Assembly: GCF_013167215.1 (NCBI RefSeq) | Contig: NZ_JABJWY010000024.1 | Coordinates: 62,001 to 126,000 of the forward strand | Source of the DNA: Sphingobacterium prati | GTDB taxonomy: Bacteria > Bacteroidota > Bacteroidia > Sphingobacteriales > Sphingobacteriaceae | DNA length: 64,000 bases | Reading direction: 5' to 3' | Part shown: piece by piece, positions 33,569 through 44,417 of the stretch | Layout: every line of letters starts with the position of its first letter | How positions within the stretch are numbered: position 1 is the first letter of the stretch | Notes under the pieces: generated by a model | The model's database searches: none | What the model was told of the DNA's origin: nothing | The model's input: only the letters and a program-made list of their open reading frames with translations | Program-made: the position numbers and the translations under genes

Positions 33569-35893
33569 TTAAAATTTAAAATTCCAAGTAACAGACGGTA
33601 TTGTTCCAAACAATGCGATCCTATATATCTCAGTTATATTGGATTGCCCCTCTTTCTCCCTAAAATCTATCAAATAGGCATTTTTGCGGTTATAAGCATT
33701 ATAAATTCCGAAAGATAAACTAGAATAAGTATTTTTCGTACGCTTAATATCATAAGTTGCTGCAAGATCCAAACGATGGTAGGCCGGCATACGCTGACCA
33801 TTTCGCTTATCATAATAGAAGACCGTTCGATCATCAACAAAATACTTACCTGCTGGCATTGTTACGGCATCACCTGTATAGTATACAAAGTTTGCGCTTA
33901 GGTTCCATTTTGGATTCAGCTGATACTGCGCTACAACAGCTATATTATGCGTCTTATCCTGGCGTGCGTTAAACCATTGCCCGTCATTGATCTGGTCAAA
34001 TTGTCTTTCACTTTTGGATAAAGTATAGCTTATCCAGCCATTTAACCGTCCTAGTCGTTTCTTTATAAACCACTCCATACCAAATGCCCTGCCTCTGCCA
34101 AATAAAAGCTCTCCGTCTAAAAATTCATTCGCCTGTAAATCGGCTCCATTTCTATAATCGATCTGATTCTTGAGATCCCTATAGTATCCCTCTATCGAAA
34201 ACTCATATCTATTAGAGGCAAAATTTCTGAAATAGCCCAGCGAATACTGGTTGGACAACTGCGGTTTGATCGTATTATTACTCAATACATATTGATCGGT
34301 GGGCAGACTACTTGTTGTATTGCTCAATTGATGTAAGTACTGGACATTGGTATTATAAGAAGCTTTTAATGTTGTCTGCTCGTTCAGGGCATAGTTGAGA
34401 GAAATACGTGGTTCCAGATAAACATATCTTTTGCCCATTTCTCCACGTCCAACATAAGTTGAATCAATAGCTTCGCCAGCATTGTCATAGCTGTAGAATG
34501 TACCTGGCCCTAATGTCGCATAAGCTGTTGCCCTGATCCCGTAATTCAATTTAAGCTTATCATTTATTGACCAGTCGTCGGAAATATATGCAGCAATATC
34601 CAGCCCTTTGCGATGCTGAATACGCAATGAATTTACTTTAGAATCTTCACCTGCTTCGATGCTTGCGGGGCTAATTTCCTGCAATGCAGCCTGTATCCCA
34701 AACTTCAAATTATGACGGTCCGAGAGGCTATATTGAAAATCCTGTTTAAAATTATAGTTGAATATATCCGAGCGAATCTTAAAATTATTATCGTCTTCAA
34801 TTTCTACTTGGTAATTAAATTTACTGAATATCAATGTCGTATTGCTAAATAAACGACTATTCCAAACATGATTCCAGCGCATAGTTCCGGTCGCATTTCC
34901 CCAATTGAAATCAAATAAGTCATGGTAGGCCATCGCATCCTTACCAAAATATCCAGATAAGTAAATCGTATTTTTATCGTTAATCCGATAGTTTAACTTG
35001 GCATTGAGGTCATAAAAAAAAAGCGCGCTTTTTTTTATATTTTCGTCACTTGACAGTTTCAAAAATAAATCAGCGTAGGTACGTCTGCCGGATATCATAA
35101 ACGAACTTTTCCCTTTCTGTAGAGGTCCTTCTACCTTAAGCCGTGAGGCAATCAACCCCAGCCCTCCCTCGACATTAAAATGCTGATTATTCCCATCCAA
35201 TGTCGTTATTTCCATGACTGAAGAAATCTTGCCACCATACTGTGCTGGAACACCACCCTTATAAAAGTTGACATCTTTTATGGCATCTGAGTTAAACGTA
35301 GAAAAGAAACCAAAAAGGTGGGAACTGTTGTAAACTGGGGCTTCATCCAGCAAGATTAGATTCTGGTCTCCCCCGCCCCCCCGAACATAAAAATTGCTAC
35401 TTCCTTCTCCACCACTTGTCACGCCCGGAAACAATTGAATAGTTTTTAAAATATCTTTCTCACCAAACAATACCGGAACTTTCTCAATCTCTTTTGGGCT
35501 GAACTGAGTCAGCCCAGGTGTCAAATCCTTAATTGATTTTCTTCGATTCCCGGTAACAACTACCTCAGCCAATTGACTCTCTTGCGGAACAAGTTGCACA
35601 ATATAGGTTGAGTCTTTGCTCATCTCAACAGGCAACACTTTAGTTCTATAACCCATTGAAGAAACTTCCAAGAAAGCCTCTTGTCCACGAAGGGATAAAC
35701 TAAAGAAACCATATTTGTTAGAAGCCGTGGATTTATTTTCCGATTGGTCACGGACTAAAGCCCCAATAATATTTTCACCACTTATACTATCTCGGACAAA
35801 TCCAGATATGGATCTGGATTGTTGCCCATAAGATTCCTGCGCGCAAAACAGAATAGAAGAAAAATAAAAAACAACCTTTAAAGGTTTAAGCAT
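33569..35893 (-). CDS. TonB-dependent receptor with carboxypeptidase-like regulatory domain
   Basis: A 774-residue outer-membrane receptor. Signal peptide to about YGQQS; CarboxypepD-like domain at about residues 28-105 (ISGFVRDSISGENIIGALV); plug domain (LKTIQLFPGVTSGGEGSSNFYVRGGG, in short FYVRGGGGDQNLILLDEAPVY is spread over two parts); then a beta barrel to the C-terminal aromatic residue (WNFKF). No STN domain, so it is not tied to a FecIR-type system. Its cargo cannot be read from sequence. It is followed by the DUF4249 lipoprotein, the usual partner. Confidence 0.93.
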   Translation of the reverse strand: MLKPLKVVFYFSSILFCAQESYGQQSRSISGFVRDSISGENIIGALVRDQSENKSTASNKYGFFSLSLRGQEAFLEVSSMGYRTKVLPVEMSKDSTYIVQLVPQESQLAEVVVTGNRRKSIKDLTPGLTQFSPKEIEKVPVLFGEKDILKTIQLFPGVTSGGEGSSNFYVRGGGGDQNLILLDEAPVYNSSHLFGFFSTFNSDAIKDVNFYKGGVPAQYGGKISSVMEITTLDGNNQHFNVEGGLGLIASRLKVEGPLQKGKSSFMISGRRTYADLFLKLSSDENIKKSALFFYDLNAKLNYRINDKNTIYLSGYFGKDAMAYHDLFDFNWGNATGTMRWNHVWNSRLFSNTTLIFSKFNYQVEIEDDNNFKIRSDIFNYNFKQDFQYSLSDRHNLKFGIQAALQEISPASIEAGEDSKVNSLRIQHRKGLDIAAYISDDWSINDKLKLNYGIRATAYATLGPGTFYSYDNAGEAIDSTYVGRGEMGKRYVYLEPRISLNYALNEQTTLKASYNTNVQYLHQLSNTTSSLPTDQYVLSNNTIKPQLSNQYSLGYFRNFASNRYEFSIEGYYRDLKNQIDYRNGADLQANEFLDGELLFGRGRAFGMEWFIKKRLGRLNGWISYTLSKSERQFDQINDGQWFNARQDKTHNIAVVAQYQLNPKWNLSANFVYYTGDAVTMPAGKYFVDDRTVFYYDKRNGQRMPAYHRLDLAATYDIKRTKNTYSSLSFGIYNAYNRKNAYLIDFREKEGQSNITEIYRIALFGTIPSVTWNFKF

Positions 35894-35931
35894 AGCAGAT
35901 TGAATTCAAAAATTTGTTGAAAATAATAAAA

Positions 35932-35954
35932 AAGCCTTACAATCTGTAAGGCTT
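35932..35954 (-). terminator. terminator after the secreted esterase gene
   Basis: Perfect 9-base stem AAGCCTTAC / GTAAGGCTT with a 5-base loop; on the minus strand it is followed by TTTTTATTATTTT. Confidence 0.85.
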
Positions 35955-36044
35955 AATAATAAGTTTATAATTTGTTAGTCAAGATTTTCTATAAACAAAA
36001 ATAGTATTTTATTCATTTAAGCCAAATATTTATCTATTTTTCTT

Positions 36045-36872
36045 TTATTTTTTTTCTGGCTGATTGAAAAAATCGTTGAAAAAGGCCATTTGATACACGA
36101 TGGAGCGTGACCAATACGCCCAATTATGTCCCCCCTCGCTTGTAACAAAGGTATGGTTAATATTGTGGTACATCAATTTATCATGAAAAGCAACATTGAC
36201 GGGATAGAAAAAATCGTCCTTCCCACAATCAACGATCAGGCGAAGTTTATTATTTATTAACTTAGGAACCATATTAATAACAGCGCGGTCATCCCAAGCC
36301 TGAGACGAGTCGGCATAGTTCCCGATACGATCCTTAATTTCCCAGTTTAACGGAAAAGGTCTAAAATCCACACCGCCCGCAGTACTACCCGCAGCGCCAT
36401 ACAGATCTTGGTGTTTAATCGCAAGAGACAAAGCCCCATGACCTCCCATACTAAGACCTGTAATCGCTCTTCCTTTTCGATCTTTGACTGTCGCATAATG
36501 TTGATCGATATAATCAATCAGTTCTTTGGAAACAAAAGTCTCATATTGATAATTTCGATCGTTTTCGACATCCCAATACCAACTGCCAAATCCCCCATCT
36601 GGACAAACAATCATATATCCATATTGATCAGCTAGCGCAGCTACGCTAGAATTATTTACCCAATTACTATAATTGCCCGAATATCCATGAAGTAAATAGA
36701 GAACTGGGTATTTTGTTCGATCTGAATAACTTTTTGGGAGAATAACTACTGTTTTGATCACTTTATCCATGCTCTGGCTCCGAACGGCTATGGTATCTAC
36801 CTTAGCCGCTTTACTTCCGGTTATTAAACAAAATAAGGCAATTGATAAAAATAAAATTCGTTTTAAATTCAT
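36045..36872 (-). CDS. secreted alpha/beta-hydrolase, esterase D/antigen 85-like
   Basis: A 275-residue esterase-family protein with a 22-residue signal peptide. LLHGYSGNYSNWVN gives the oxyanion region, ITGLSMGGHGAL the catalytic serine, DCGKDDFFY the Asp and SEGGHNWAYW the His. This arrangement is typical of putative carbohydrate or feruloyl esterases (and of S-formylglutathione hydrolase relatives). It is isolated from glycan operons; the GH43 gene is 2 kb away on the other strand. Substrate unknown. Confidence 0.9.
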   Translation of the reverse strand: MNLKRILFLSIALFCLITGSKAAKVDTIAVRSQSMDKVIKTVVILPKSYSDRTKYPVLYLLHGYSGNYSNWVNNSSVAALADQYGYMIVCPDGGFGSWYWDVENDRNYQYETFVSKELIDYIDQHYATVKDRKGRAITGLSMGGHGALSLAIKHQDLYGAAGSTAGGVDFRPFPLNWEIKDRIGNYADSSQAWDDRAVINMVPKLINNKLRLIVDCGKDDFFYPVNVAFHDKLMYHNINHTFVTSEGGHNWAYWSRSIVYQMAFFNDFFNQPEKK

Positions 36873-36948
36873 TATGTTACAAGTTGGATTTTTATACTAA
36901 TTTAAGCTAATCAGCTCTTTATTACCGTTCTTTACTACGATAAGTTTG

Positions 36949-37845
36949 CTATTTATCATTTGATTTAGGTATTTTTTCAAAGTAATAAAGATAGGATTTT
37001 AAACCAAAGGGACGTTCACTTAATGTATAAAAACCATTGCTTTCATCATCAAAAGTTATCGCTTCGCCCTGAGGCTCTACTGCGTAAGGGATTTCAATTG
37101 GCTTCCGTTGGAGTGTTTCTGCCCATGATTTACCCGATTTTTTTTTCCAGTAAAAAATAGTTGTAATGTTTTTTATAAGCATCTCTTTTCCTGAAGGATC
37201 TATAGCTGCAGCTGTAGCAAACGTAAAAGGAAGTTCTGCAGTTTTACTTAATGTGAAGTATTGTTGTTTGGTATTAGTAAAGACCGGCGCGCTATATACG
37301 GTAGATCGAAATTCACGCTTTGAAACAACATATAACATATTATCCTGAGGATCAACCATTACAGCTTCTGCATCAAGACGTTTTTGGCCTGGAAATTTGA
37401 CAAAGATGGTTTTAATATCTTTCTTTGATATCAACGTTGAATCACAGATTGAAGGTTCTGGAAATACATAAAGGCTTGCCCAAGTACGCTTTCTAAGATT
37501 ATTTCCGATATCGGCTAAAACCAAATAATTTTTATTGCCCATTCTGAGACGATCTATATCCTCACAATCAACAACGCTCACACCTTCAAGTGTAAACGTT
37601 TTGAGCAACTTGGCATGGCGGTCAATCAAATAAATGTTGGCACCGTCACCACTATCATTATGGACCCAAAAATTTCCCTTCTCACGAGAGGCAGCTATTC
37701 CAGAGACTTCTTTTAGCTGTGGATCTATCAATTCCCCTACGGCGATTTGTGTTTTAAAATAATCCTTGCTATTTTGGGCATATAACCGTAAGCCCGAAAG
37801 AAAAAGTACAATCACTAAGAGTGCTTTTGTTCGCGCAATATTCAT
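36949..37845 (-). CDS. secreted protein with possible beta-propeller repeats
   Basis: A 298-residue protein with signal peptide (to LYAQ). Repeated blades are suggested by EVSGIAASREKGNFWVHND, EDIDRLRMGNKNYLVLADIGNN, DAEAVMVDPQDNMLYVVSK, TAAAIDPSGKEMLIKN and EAITFDDESNGFYTLSER. These recur as a hydrophobic strand pair with D/N-G turns, as in six-bladed propellers. No catalytic residues can be named. Divergent from the DUF4377 gene with only 38 bases between starts. Confidence 0.7.
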   Translation of the reverse strand: MNIARTKALLVIVLFLSGLRLYAQNSKDYFKTQIAVGELIDPQLKEVSGIAASREKGNFWVHNDSGDGANIYLIDRHAKLLKTFTLEGVSVVDCEDIDRLRMGNKNYLVLADIGNNLRKRTWASLYVFPEPSICDSTLISKKDIKTIFVKFPGQKRLDAEAVMVDPQDNMLYVVSKREFRSTVYSAPVFTNTKQQYFTLSKTAELPFTFATAAAIDPSGKEMLIKNITTIFYWKKKSGKSWAETLQRKPIEIPYAVEPQGEAITFDDESNGFYTLSERPFGLKSYLYYFEKIPKSNDK

Positions 37846-37883
37846 GTTTAAAGATACGTTTTTATTGATAGTTAACGTCCATT

Positions 37884-38771
37884 ATGAAGAAATCCCTCAA
37901 ATCCTGCTTACTTTTTATTCTACCATTTCTATTCCAATATAATTTACAAGCACAAAGCAGCTCGTTTCGGATAAAAGTCAAATCTGGGCTTGAAAATACA
38001 CCTCCCTACCTTGTAAAATATTACAATAGTACAGATTGGGAAAATTTTTACGCAGAAATCCAGCAGTTTAATTACAACGCCAATTTTGAGTACAATATTC
38101 GGGTAAAAAAAACAAGGACAGCGCAAACTTCAATCTATACGCTGGATGAAATAATAAGCCAATCTCAAGCTGAAAACTCAAAAATCGTCATTTGGGACAT
38201 CGCCGAAAACTATGTCTATAATCCAGTATCGGGCAATTTGACATGCCTGCAAGTAAAATCTGAAACAAAAGACAAATGGGAATATATTTCTAAGCCAATT
38301 CATGATTTCGATTACGAAGAGCAATATCGTTATCGTATCAAAGTAAAGCAAACGAAAGGTAAAGATACTGATAGTGTTCAATATCAATTGCTTGGTATCA
38401 TCTCCAAAGAGAGGGTCACTGAGCTACCAAGTATTGCCTCATTCCTCAGCAGATTTAAATGGAATTTACTTCAATTAAACGGCAAAGATGTTGCAAGTAA
38501 TAAAGCCAACATCGGTTTCGATGCGAAAAATGGAACGATCGCAGGATCGACAGGATGTAATAATTTTTGGGGCGATTTTATCATCGAAGGCAATTTGATA
38601 AGCTTTCCGCACCTTGCAAGTACGATGAAGTCATGCAATGGCGTTAATATAGAAAATGATTTCTTTGAGATTATCGAACGAAAACAGGTTCAATTTGATA
38701 TCGCCGAACAGACGCTGAACTTTTACATCGATGGAAGGTTAGTGATGATCTTCGGATTGGATCGTGCATAA
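37884..38771 (+). CDS. secreted protein with DUF4377-like repeats and a META domain
   Basis: A 295-residue protein with a signal peptide ending in LQAQ. Two DUF4377-like units occur: residues about 27-90 (ENFYAEIQQFNY, EYNIRVKKT) and 110-180 (CLQVKSETKDKWEYI, YRYRIKVKQT). The C-terminal 110 residues form a META/HslJ domain (WNLLQLNGKDV, GTIAGSTGCNNFWGDF, LASTMKSC). META domains are linked to stress-resistance and heat-shock proteins in the periplasm. The strong terminator just after it shows a single-gene unit. Confidence 0.8.
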   Translation: MKKSLKSCLLFILPFLFQYNLQAQSSSFRIKVKSGLENTPPYLVKYYNSTDWENFYAEIQQFNYNANFEYNIRVKKTRTAQTSIYTLDEIISQSQAENSKIVIWDIAENYVYNPVSGNLTCLQVKSETKDKWEYISKPIHDFDYEEQYRYRIKVKQTKGKDTDSVQYQLLGIISKERVTELPSIASFLSRFKWNLLQLNGKDVASNKANIGFDAKNGTIAGSTGCNNFWGDFIIEGNLISFPHLASTMKSCNGVNIENDFFEIIERKQVQFDIAEQTLNFYIDGRLVMIFGLDRA

Positions 38772-38778
38772 GAAAAAC

Positions 38779-38803
38779 ACCCGAAGCCTGGGGGACTTCG
38801 GGT
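38779..38803 (+). terminator. terminator after the DUF4377-META gene
   Basis: Perfect 8-base stem ACCCGAAG / CTTCGGGT with a 9-base loop (CCTGGGGGA), 7 bases after the stop codon. The T-tail is weak (ATCTTAGC). Confidence 0.7.
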
Positions 38804-39024
38804 ATCTTAGCCATATTATTAACCTATTTTATGAAAAGTATTTATGCCATTTGGAAATGACATAAACAAATATGTGAAATAAAGCGGAAAGAATCGAAAG
38901 TATCACTTTAATTTAACATAATTTTAACATTTTAAAAATATTGAGAAAAATCGGCACAAAAATGATATTTTTTCAGACTTACTGCCATACAATATGTAGT
39001 ATCTTAACCTTTTAAACCATAACG

Positions 39025-39978
39025 ATGATCAAGACATTTATTACGACAACATCTTTATTTCTGGCAACAACACTTTTTGCGCAGAAGAATCCCGTTATAA
39101 GCGGAAACTATGCTGATCCTGAAGGAATTATCTATGGAAACAAATATTGGATTTTTCCTACCTATTCAGCTCCTTATGAAGAACAGCTATTTTTCGATGC
39201 TTTTTCTTCTTCAGACTTAGTTAACTGGAAAAAACACCCACATGTGCTCCAAAACACACAAGTAAACTGGGCAAAAAAGGCTATGTGGGCTCCCGCAGTT
39301 CTTGAAAATAATGGAAAGTACTATTTATTCTTCGGTGCCAACGATGTACATCAGGGGGAAATTGGTGGCATTGGTGTCGCAGTAGCGGATAAACCGGAAG
39401 GCCCTTATACAGATTTATTGGGCAAACCATTAATTAATGATATTGTTAATGGTGCACAACCCATAGATCAATTTGTTTTTAAAGATAAGGACGGAACGTT
39501 CTACATGTATTATGGCGGCTGGAAGCATTGTAACATAGTCAAACTCAAACCAGATTTTACGGGCTTGCTTCCTTTTGATGACGGAACTTATTACAAAGAA
39601 ATTACGCCTAAGGATTATGTCGAGGGTCCTTTTATGTTTATCAAAGATGGCAAATACTACTTTATGTGGTCAGAAGGTGGTTGGACAGGTCCTGACTATA
39701 AAGTCGCCTATGCAATTGCAGACTCTCCATTTGGCCCATTTGAGCGCATTGGAACAATTCTCGAACGGGACCCTAATGTTGCTGTTGGTGCTGGACATCA
39801 TTCGGTCATTAAAGTTCCGAATAAGGATAAATATTTCATCGTTTATCACCGTAGGCCCTTAGGCAAGGAAGGTGCCAATGAGCGAGTCACCTGTATCGAT
39901 GAAATGAAATTTGACAAAAATGGACATATACTTCCTGTTAAAATGACTTTTGAAGGTGTAAAATATCCTTTAAAATAG
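39025..39978 (+). CDS. glycoside hydrolase family 43 protein
   Basis: A 317-residue secreted five-bladed beta-propeller hydrolase (signal peptide to TLFAQ). GH43 residues: general base Asp in NYADPEG, the pKa-modulating Asp in QPIDQFVF, and acid Glu in YVEGPFMF. GAGHHSVIK near the end is typical. Likely arabinan- or xylan-active, but specificity is not decidable. It is not grouped with SusC/D genes, so it is not in a classical polysaccharide-utilisation locus. Confidence 0.9.
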   Translation: MIKTFITTTSLFLATTLFAQKNPVISGNYADPEGIIYGNKYWIFPTYSAPYEEQLFFDAFSSSDLVNWKKHPHVLQNTQVNWAKKAMWAPAVLENNGKYYLFFGANDVHQGEIGGIGVAVADKPEGPYTDLLGKPLINDIVNGAQPIDQFVFKDKDGTFYMYYGGWKHCNIVKLKPDFTGLLPFDDGTYYKEITPKDYVEGPFMFIKDGKYYFMWSEGGWTGPDYKVAYAIADSPFGPFERIGTILERDPNVAVGAGHHSVIKVPNKDKYFIVYHRRPLGKEGANERVTCIDEMKFDKNGHILPVKMTFEGVKYPLK

Positions 39979-40029
39979 ATTTTTCTACCAGTAAAGTTGT
40001 TGGTATATACTGCAATCGAATCTAAAATG

Positions 40030-40059
40030 AGAGCCCCAATCAATGATGATCAGGGCTCT
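40030..40059 (+). terminator. terminator between GH43 and the IDH gene
   Basis: Stem AGAGCCC / GGGCTCT, 16-base loop, followed by TCTTATTTTAT. It serves the GH43 gene, and the convergent IDH gene ends at 40086. Confidence 0.65.
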
Positions 40060-40085
40060 TCTTATTTTATTAAAACATGGAGCGA

Positions 40086-42311
<2,226 letters not shown>

Positions 42312-42578
42312 CTATTAGAAATATGTTTAATTTTTTAATGCTATGTGAAATCAGTAAAAAATCTAAATTTTTCAAAATTTCGCCTAAAGATAAGAATTAA
42401 TGCTATAAACTGCGCGCTAATCGCACCTTTTTGACAATAAAATTGTTAAAATAAATATATTTTGGCAATACCAGATAAGTCTGTCCCTAGCCTTTAAAAT
42501 GAAAACCCTCTTGACAATTCAGTGACGGGAGAATACAATTGAAATCCTAAATTAGTCAAACAAAAAATATAATTAAGC

Positions 42579-43418
42579 ATGAAATCATTCAAATTGAACA
42601 ATGGGATTGATATTCCAGCAATTGGATTTGGAACCTGGCAAATTCCGGAAGGAGAAGAAGCATATCAGGCTGTAAAAGAGGCTTTGGCAACAGGCTATAC
42701 ACATATCGACACTGCAGCAATTTATGGTAATGAAAAAAGTGTCGGAAGAGCAATCAAGGATAGCGATATAGACCGTAATACGTTGTTTATAACAACCAAA
42801 TTGTGGAATACTGAACGTGGCTATGATAAGACAATTGCTGCTTTCGAAAAATCACTTACCAACTTGGGACTGGATTATTTAGACCTTTATTTAATACACT
42901 GGCCTGCCAACGAAACACAATTTGAGGACTGGGCTGCTATTAATGCTGATACCTGGAAAGCATTCGAGTACTTATACAAACAAGGGAAAGTGAGGGCAAT
43001 CGGAGTCAGCAATTTCCCGAAAGAATATCTAGCGAAACTACTAGAAACAGCGACAATAGTCCCAAGCGTCAATCAAATTGAATATCATCCAGGCTACCTC
43101 CAACAAGATACTGTTGACCTTTGTAAATCAAATGGTATTTTAGTGCAAGCTTGGTCTCCATTGGGTTCAGGAAGAATATTACAGGACGAGACATTGATTG
43201 CTTTAGCAGCGCAGAAGGCTACAAGCGTCGGACAAATCTGTATCAAATTCGCACTGTCTCAGGGCATATTACCACTACCGAAATCCACAAATCCAGCAAA
43301 TATTAAGCGAAATTTAGATATCGGTAATTTCGAACTTACAAAAGAAGATATCAGCACAATTCGAGAACTGCCAACAATGGGCTTTTCTGGATCCGATCCT
43401 AAAAAAGTCGCATTCTAA
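42579..43418 (+). CDS. aldo/keto reductase
   Basis: A 279-residue NADPH-dependent reductase of the AKR5-like group (2,5-didehydrogluconate reductase type). Catalytic tetrad: Asp in HIDTAAIYG, Tyr of IYGNE, Lys in TTKLW and His in LIHWPA. NADP-binding end: LPKSTNPANIKRN. GFGTWQIPEGEEA at the N-terminus is the family hallmark. It is a single-gene unit with a terminator 15 bases after the stop. Confidence 0.94.
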   Translation: MKSFKLNNGIDIPAIGFGTWQIPEGEEAYQAVKEALATGYTHIDTAAIYGNEKSVGRAIKDSDIDRNTLFITTKLWNTERGYDKTIAAFEKSLTNLGLDYLDLYLIHWPANETQFEDWAAINADTWKAFEYLYKQGKVRAIGVSNFPKEYLAKLLETATIVPSVNQIEYHPGYLQQDTVDLCKSNGILVQAWSPLGSGRILQDETLIALAAQKATSVGQICIKFALSQGILPLPKSTNPANIKRNLDIGNFELTKEDISTIRELPTMGFSGSDPKKVAF

Positions 43419-43432
43419 ATCATAGGGATAGC

Positions 43433-43468
43433 ATCCTCCAGACAATATAGTTTGGAGGATCATTTTTT
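43433..43468 (+). terminator. terminator after the aldo/keto reductase
   Basis: Stem ATCCTCCA / TGGAGGAT with a 12-base loop and a following CATTTTTTAG. Typical intrinsic terminator. Confidence 0.75.
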
Positions 43469-43480
43469 AGCGTAGCATTA

Positions 43481-44332
43481 ATGATGAACGAAATACAACT
43501 GATCGATCAATCAGAACTTCCTCAGAGATTGGATAAATATATTTATCATCCGCTCTATACAACTTGTATCCTCATAAATAAAGGAACAATTGTTGTCAAT
43601 TGCAATGGAAATCCAATACAGTTAGAAGCCGGCAATATTTTCTTCATCAGTTATAATAAGTACTATAGTTTTTTGGATACCGGTGCAAATTCGGAGTTCA
43701 AAATCCTAAATTATGATAGAAATTTCTCCAGTAGAATCCGCCTCTCCATCAGTAAATATGACGCCTACCGTCTTATCAATGCGAATAGCTCCGTTCCCTT
43801 TAGTCCCAAGCCCACCGACTTTGAAACGGTTTGGACATTGCTTTCCACTTTACATCAAAATCGTAAGAAAGCACATGATCTCCAAAGGGATTTTCTTCAA
43901 AAAGCGAATATAAATATTTTTATGGCTATCATTTATCTATTGGCAGCTGCTATATATGATGCCGGAGAAGGTCACGAAAAGATCCGCAACAAGAGAAAAG
44001 AAGAGATCACCGTTCAATTTCTACAGCTCGTGGCAGATCACTATAAACAACATCGGGATTTAGCTTTCTATGCAGAATTAATTAATATCTCGATAAAATA
44101 CCTCTCTATAAGTGTCCGAGAAATTACCAAAGATCCGCCTTCTGAAATTCTAAGTAATTGGTTGCTGAGCGAAGCCAGAGCACAACTTATTGTTTCTAAT
44201 AAAACCATCAATCAGATATCCCAGGAGTTTCATTTTTCAGATCAATACGCATTTAGTAAGTTTTTCAAAAAACATGTTGGTGTGACGCCTAGCATATTCC
44301 GGGAGCAGCAAGCAGCCACTGTTACCAATTGA
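43481..44332 (+). CDS. AraC-family transcriptional regulator
   Basis: A 283-residue regulator with an N-terminal cupin-like sensory domain (CILINKGTIVVNCNGNPIQLEAGNIFF, in pieces) and a C-terminal pair of helix-turn-helices, ending in FSDQYAFSKFFKKHVGVTPSIFREQ, the classical AraC signature. It lies 85 bases upstream of a TolC-family gene on the same strand, and a -7 box (TACCTTTG) occurs between them. It probably activates that gene; the effector is unknown. Confidence 0.9.
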   Translation: MMNEIQLIDQSELPQRLDKYIYHPLYTTCILINKGTIVVNCNGNPIQLEAGNIFFISYNKYYSFLDTGANSEFKILNYDRNFSSRIRLSISKYDAYRLINANSSVPFSPKPTDFETVWTLLSTLHQNRKKAHDLQRDFLQKANINIFMAIIYLLAAAIYDAGEGHEKIRNKRKEEITVQFLQLVADHYKQHRDLAFYAELINISIKYLSISVREITKDPPSEILSNWLLSEARAQLIVSNKTINQISQEFHFSDQYAFSKFFKKHVGVTPSIFREQQAATVTN

Positions 44333-44379
44333 ACATCACAAAGCATTAAATAGACATTTCTTAGCACTATACCGGTGTG

Positions 44380-44387
44380 TACCTTTG
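44380..44387 (+). promoter_or_regulatory. -7 element upstream of the second TolC gene
   Basis: TACCTTTG matches TAnnTTTG and is 30 bases before the TolC ATG at 44418. The expected -33 TTG is poor (CTTAG), consistent with a promoter needing the adjacent AraC activator. Confidence 0.45.
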
Positions 44388-44417
44388 TACTACATATATA
44401 GAACTAAGAAATATACC

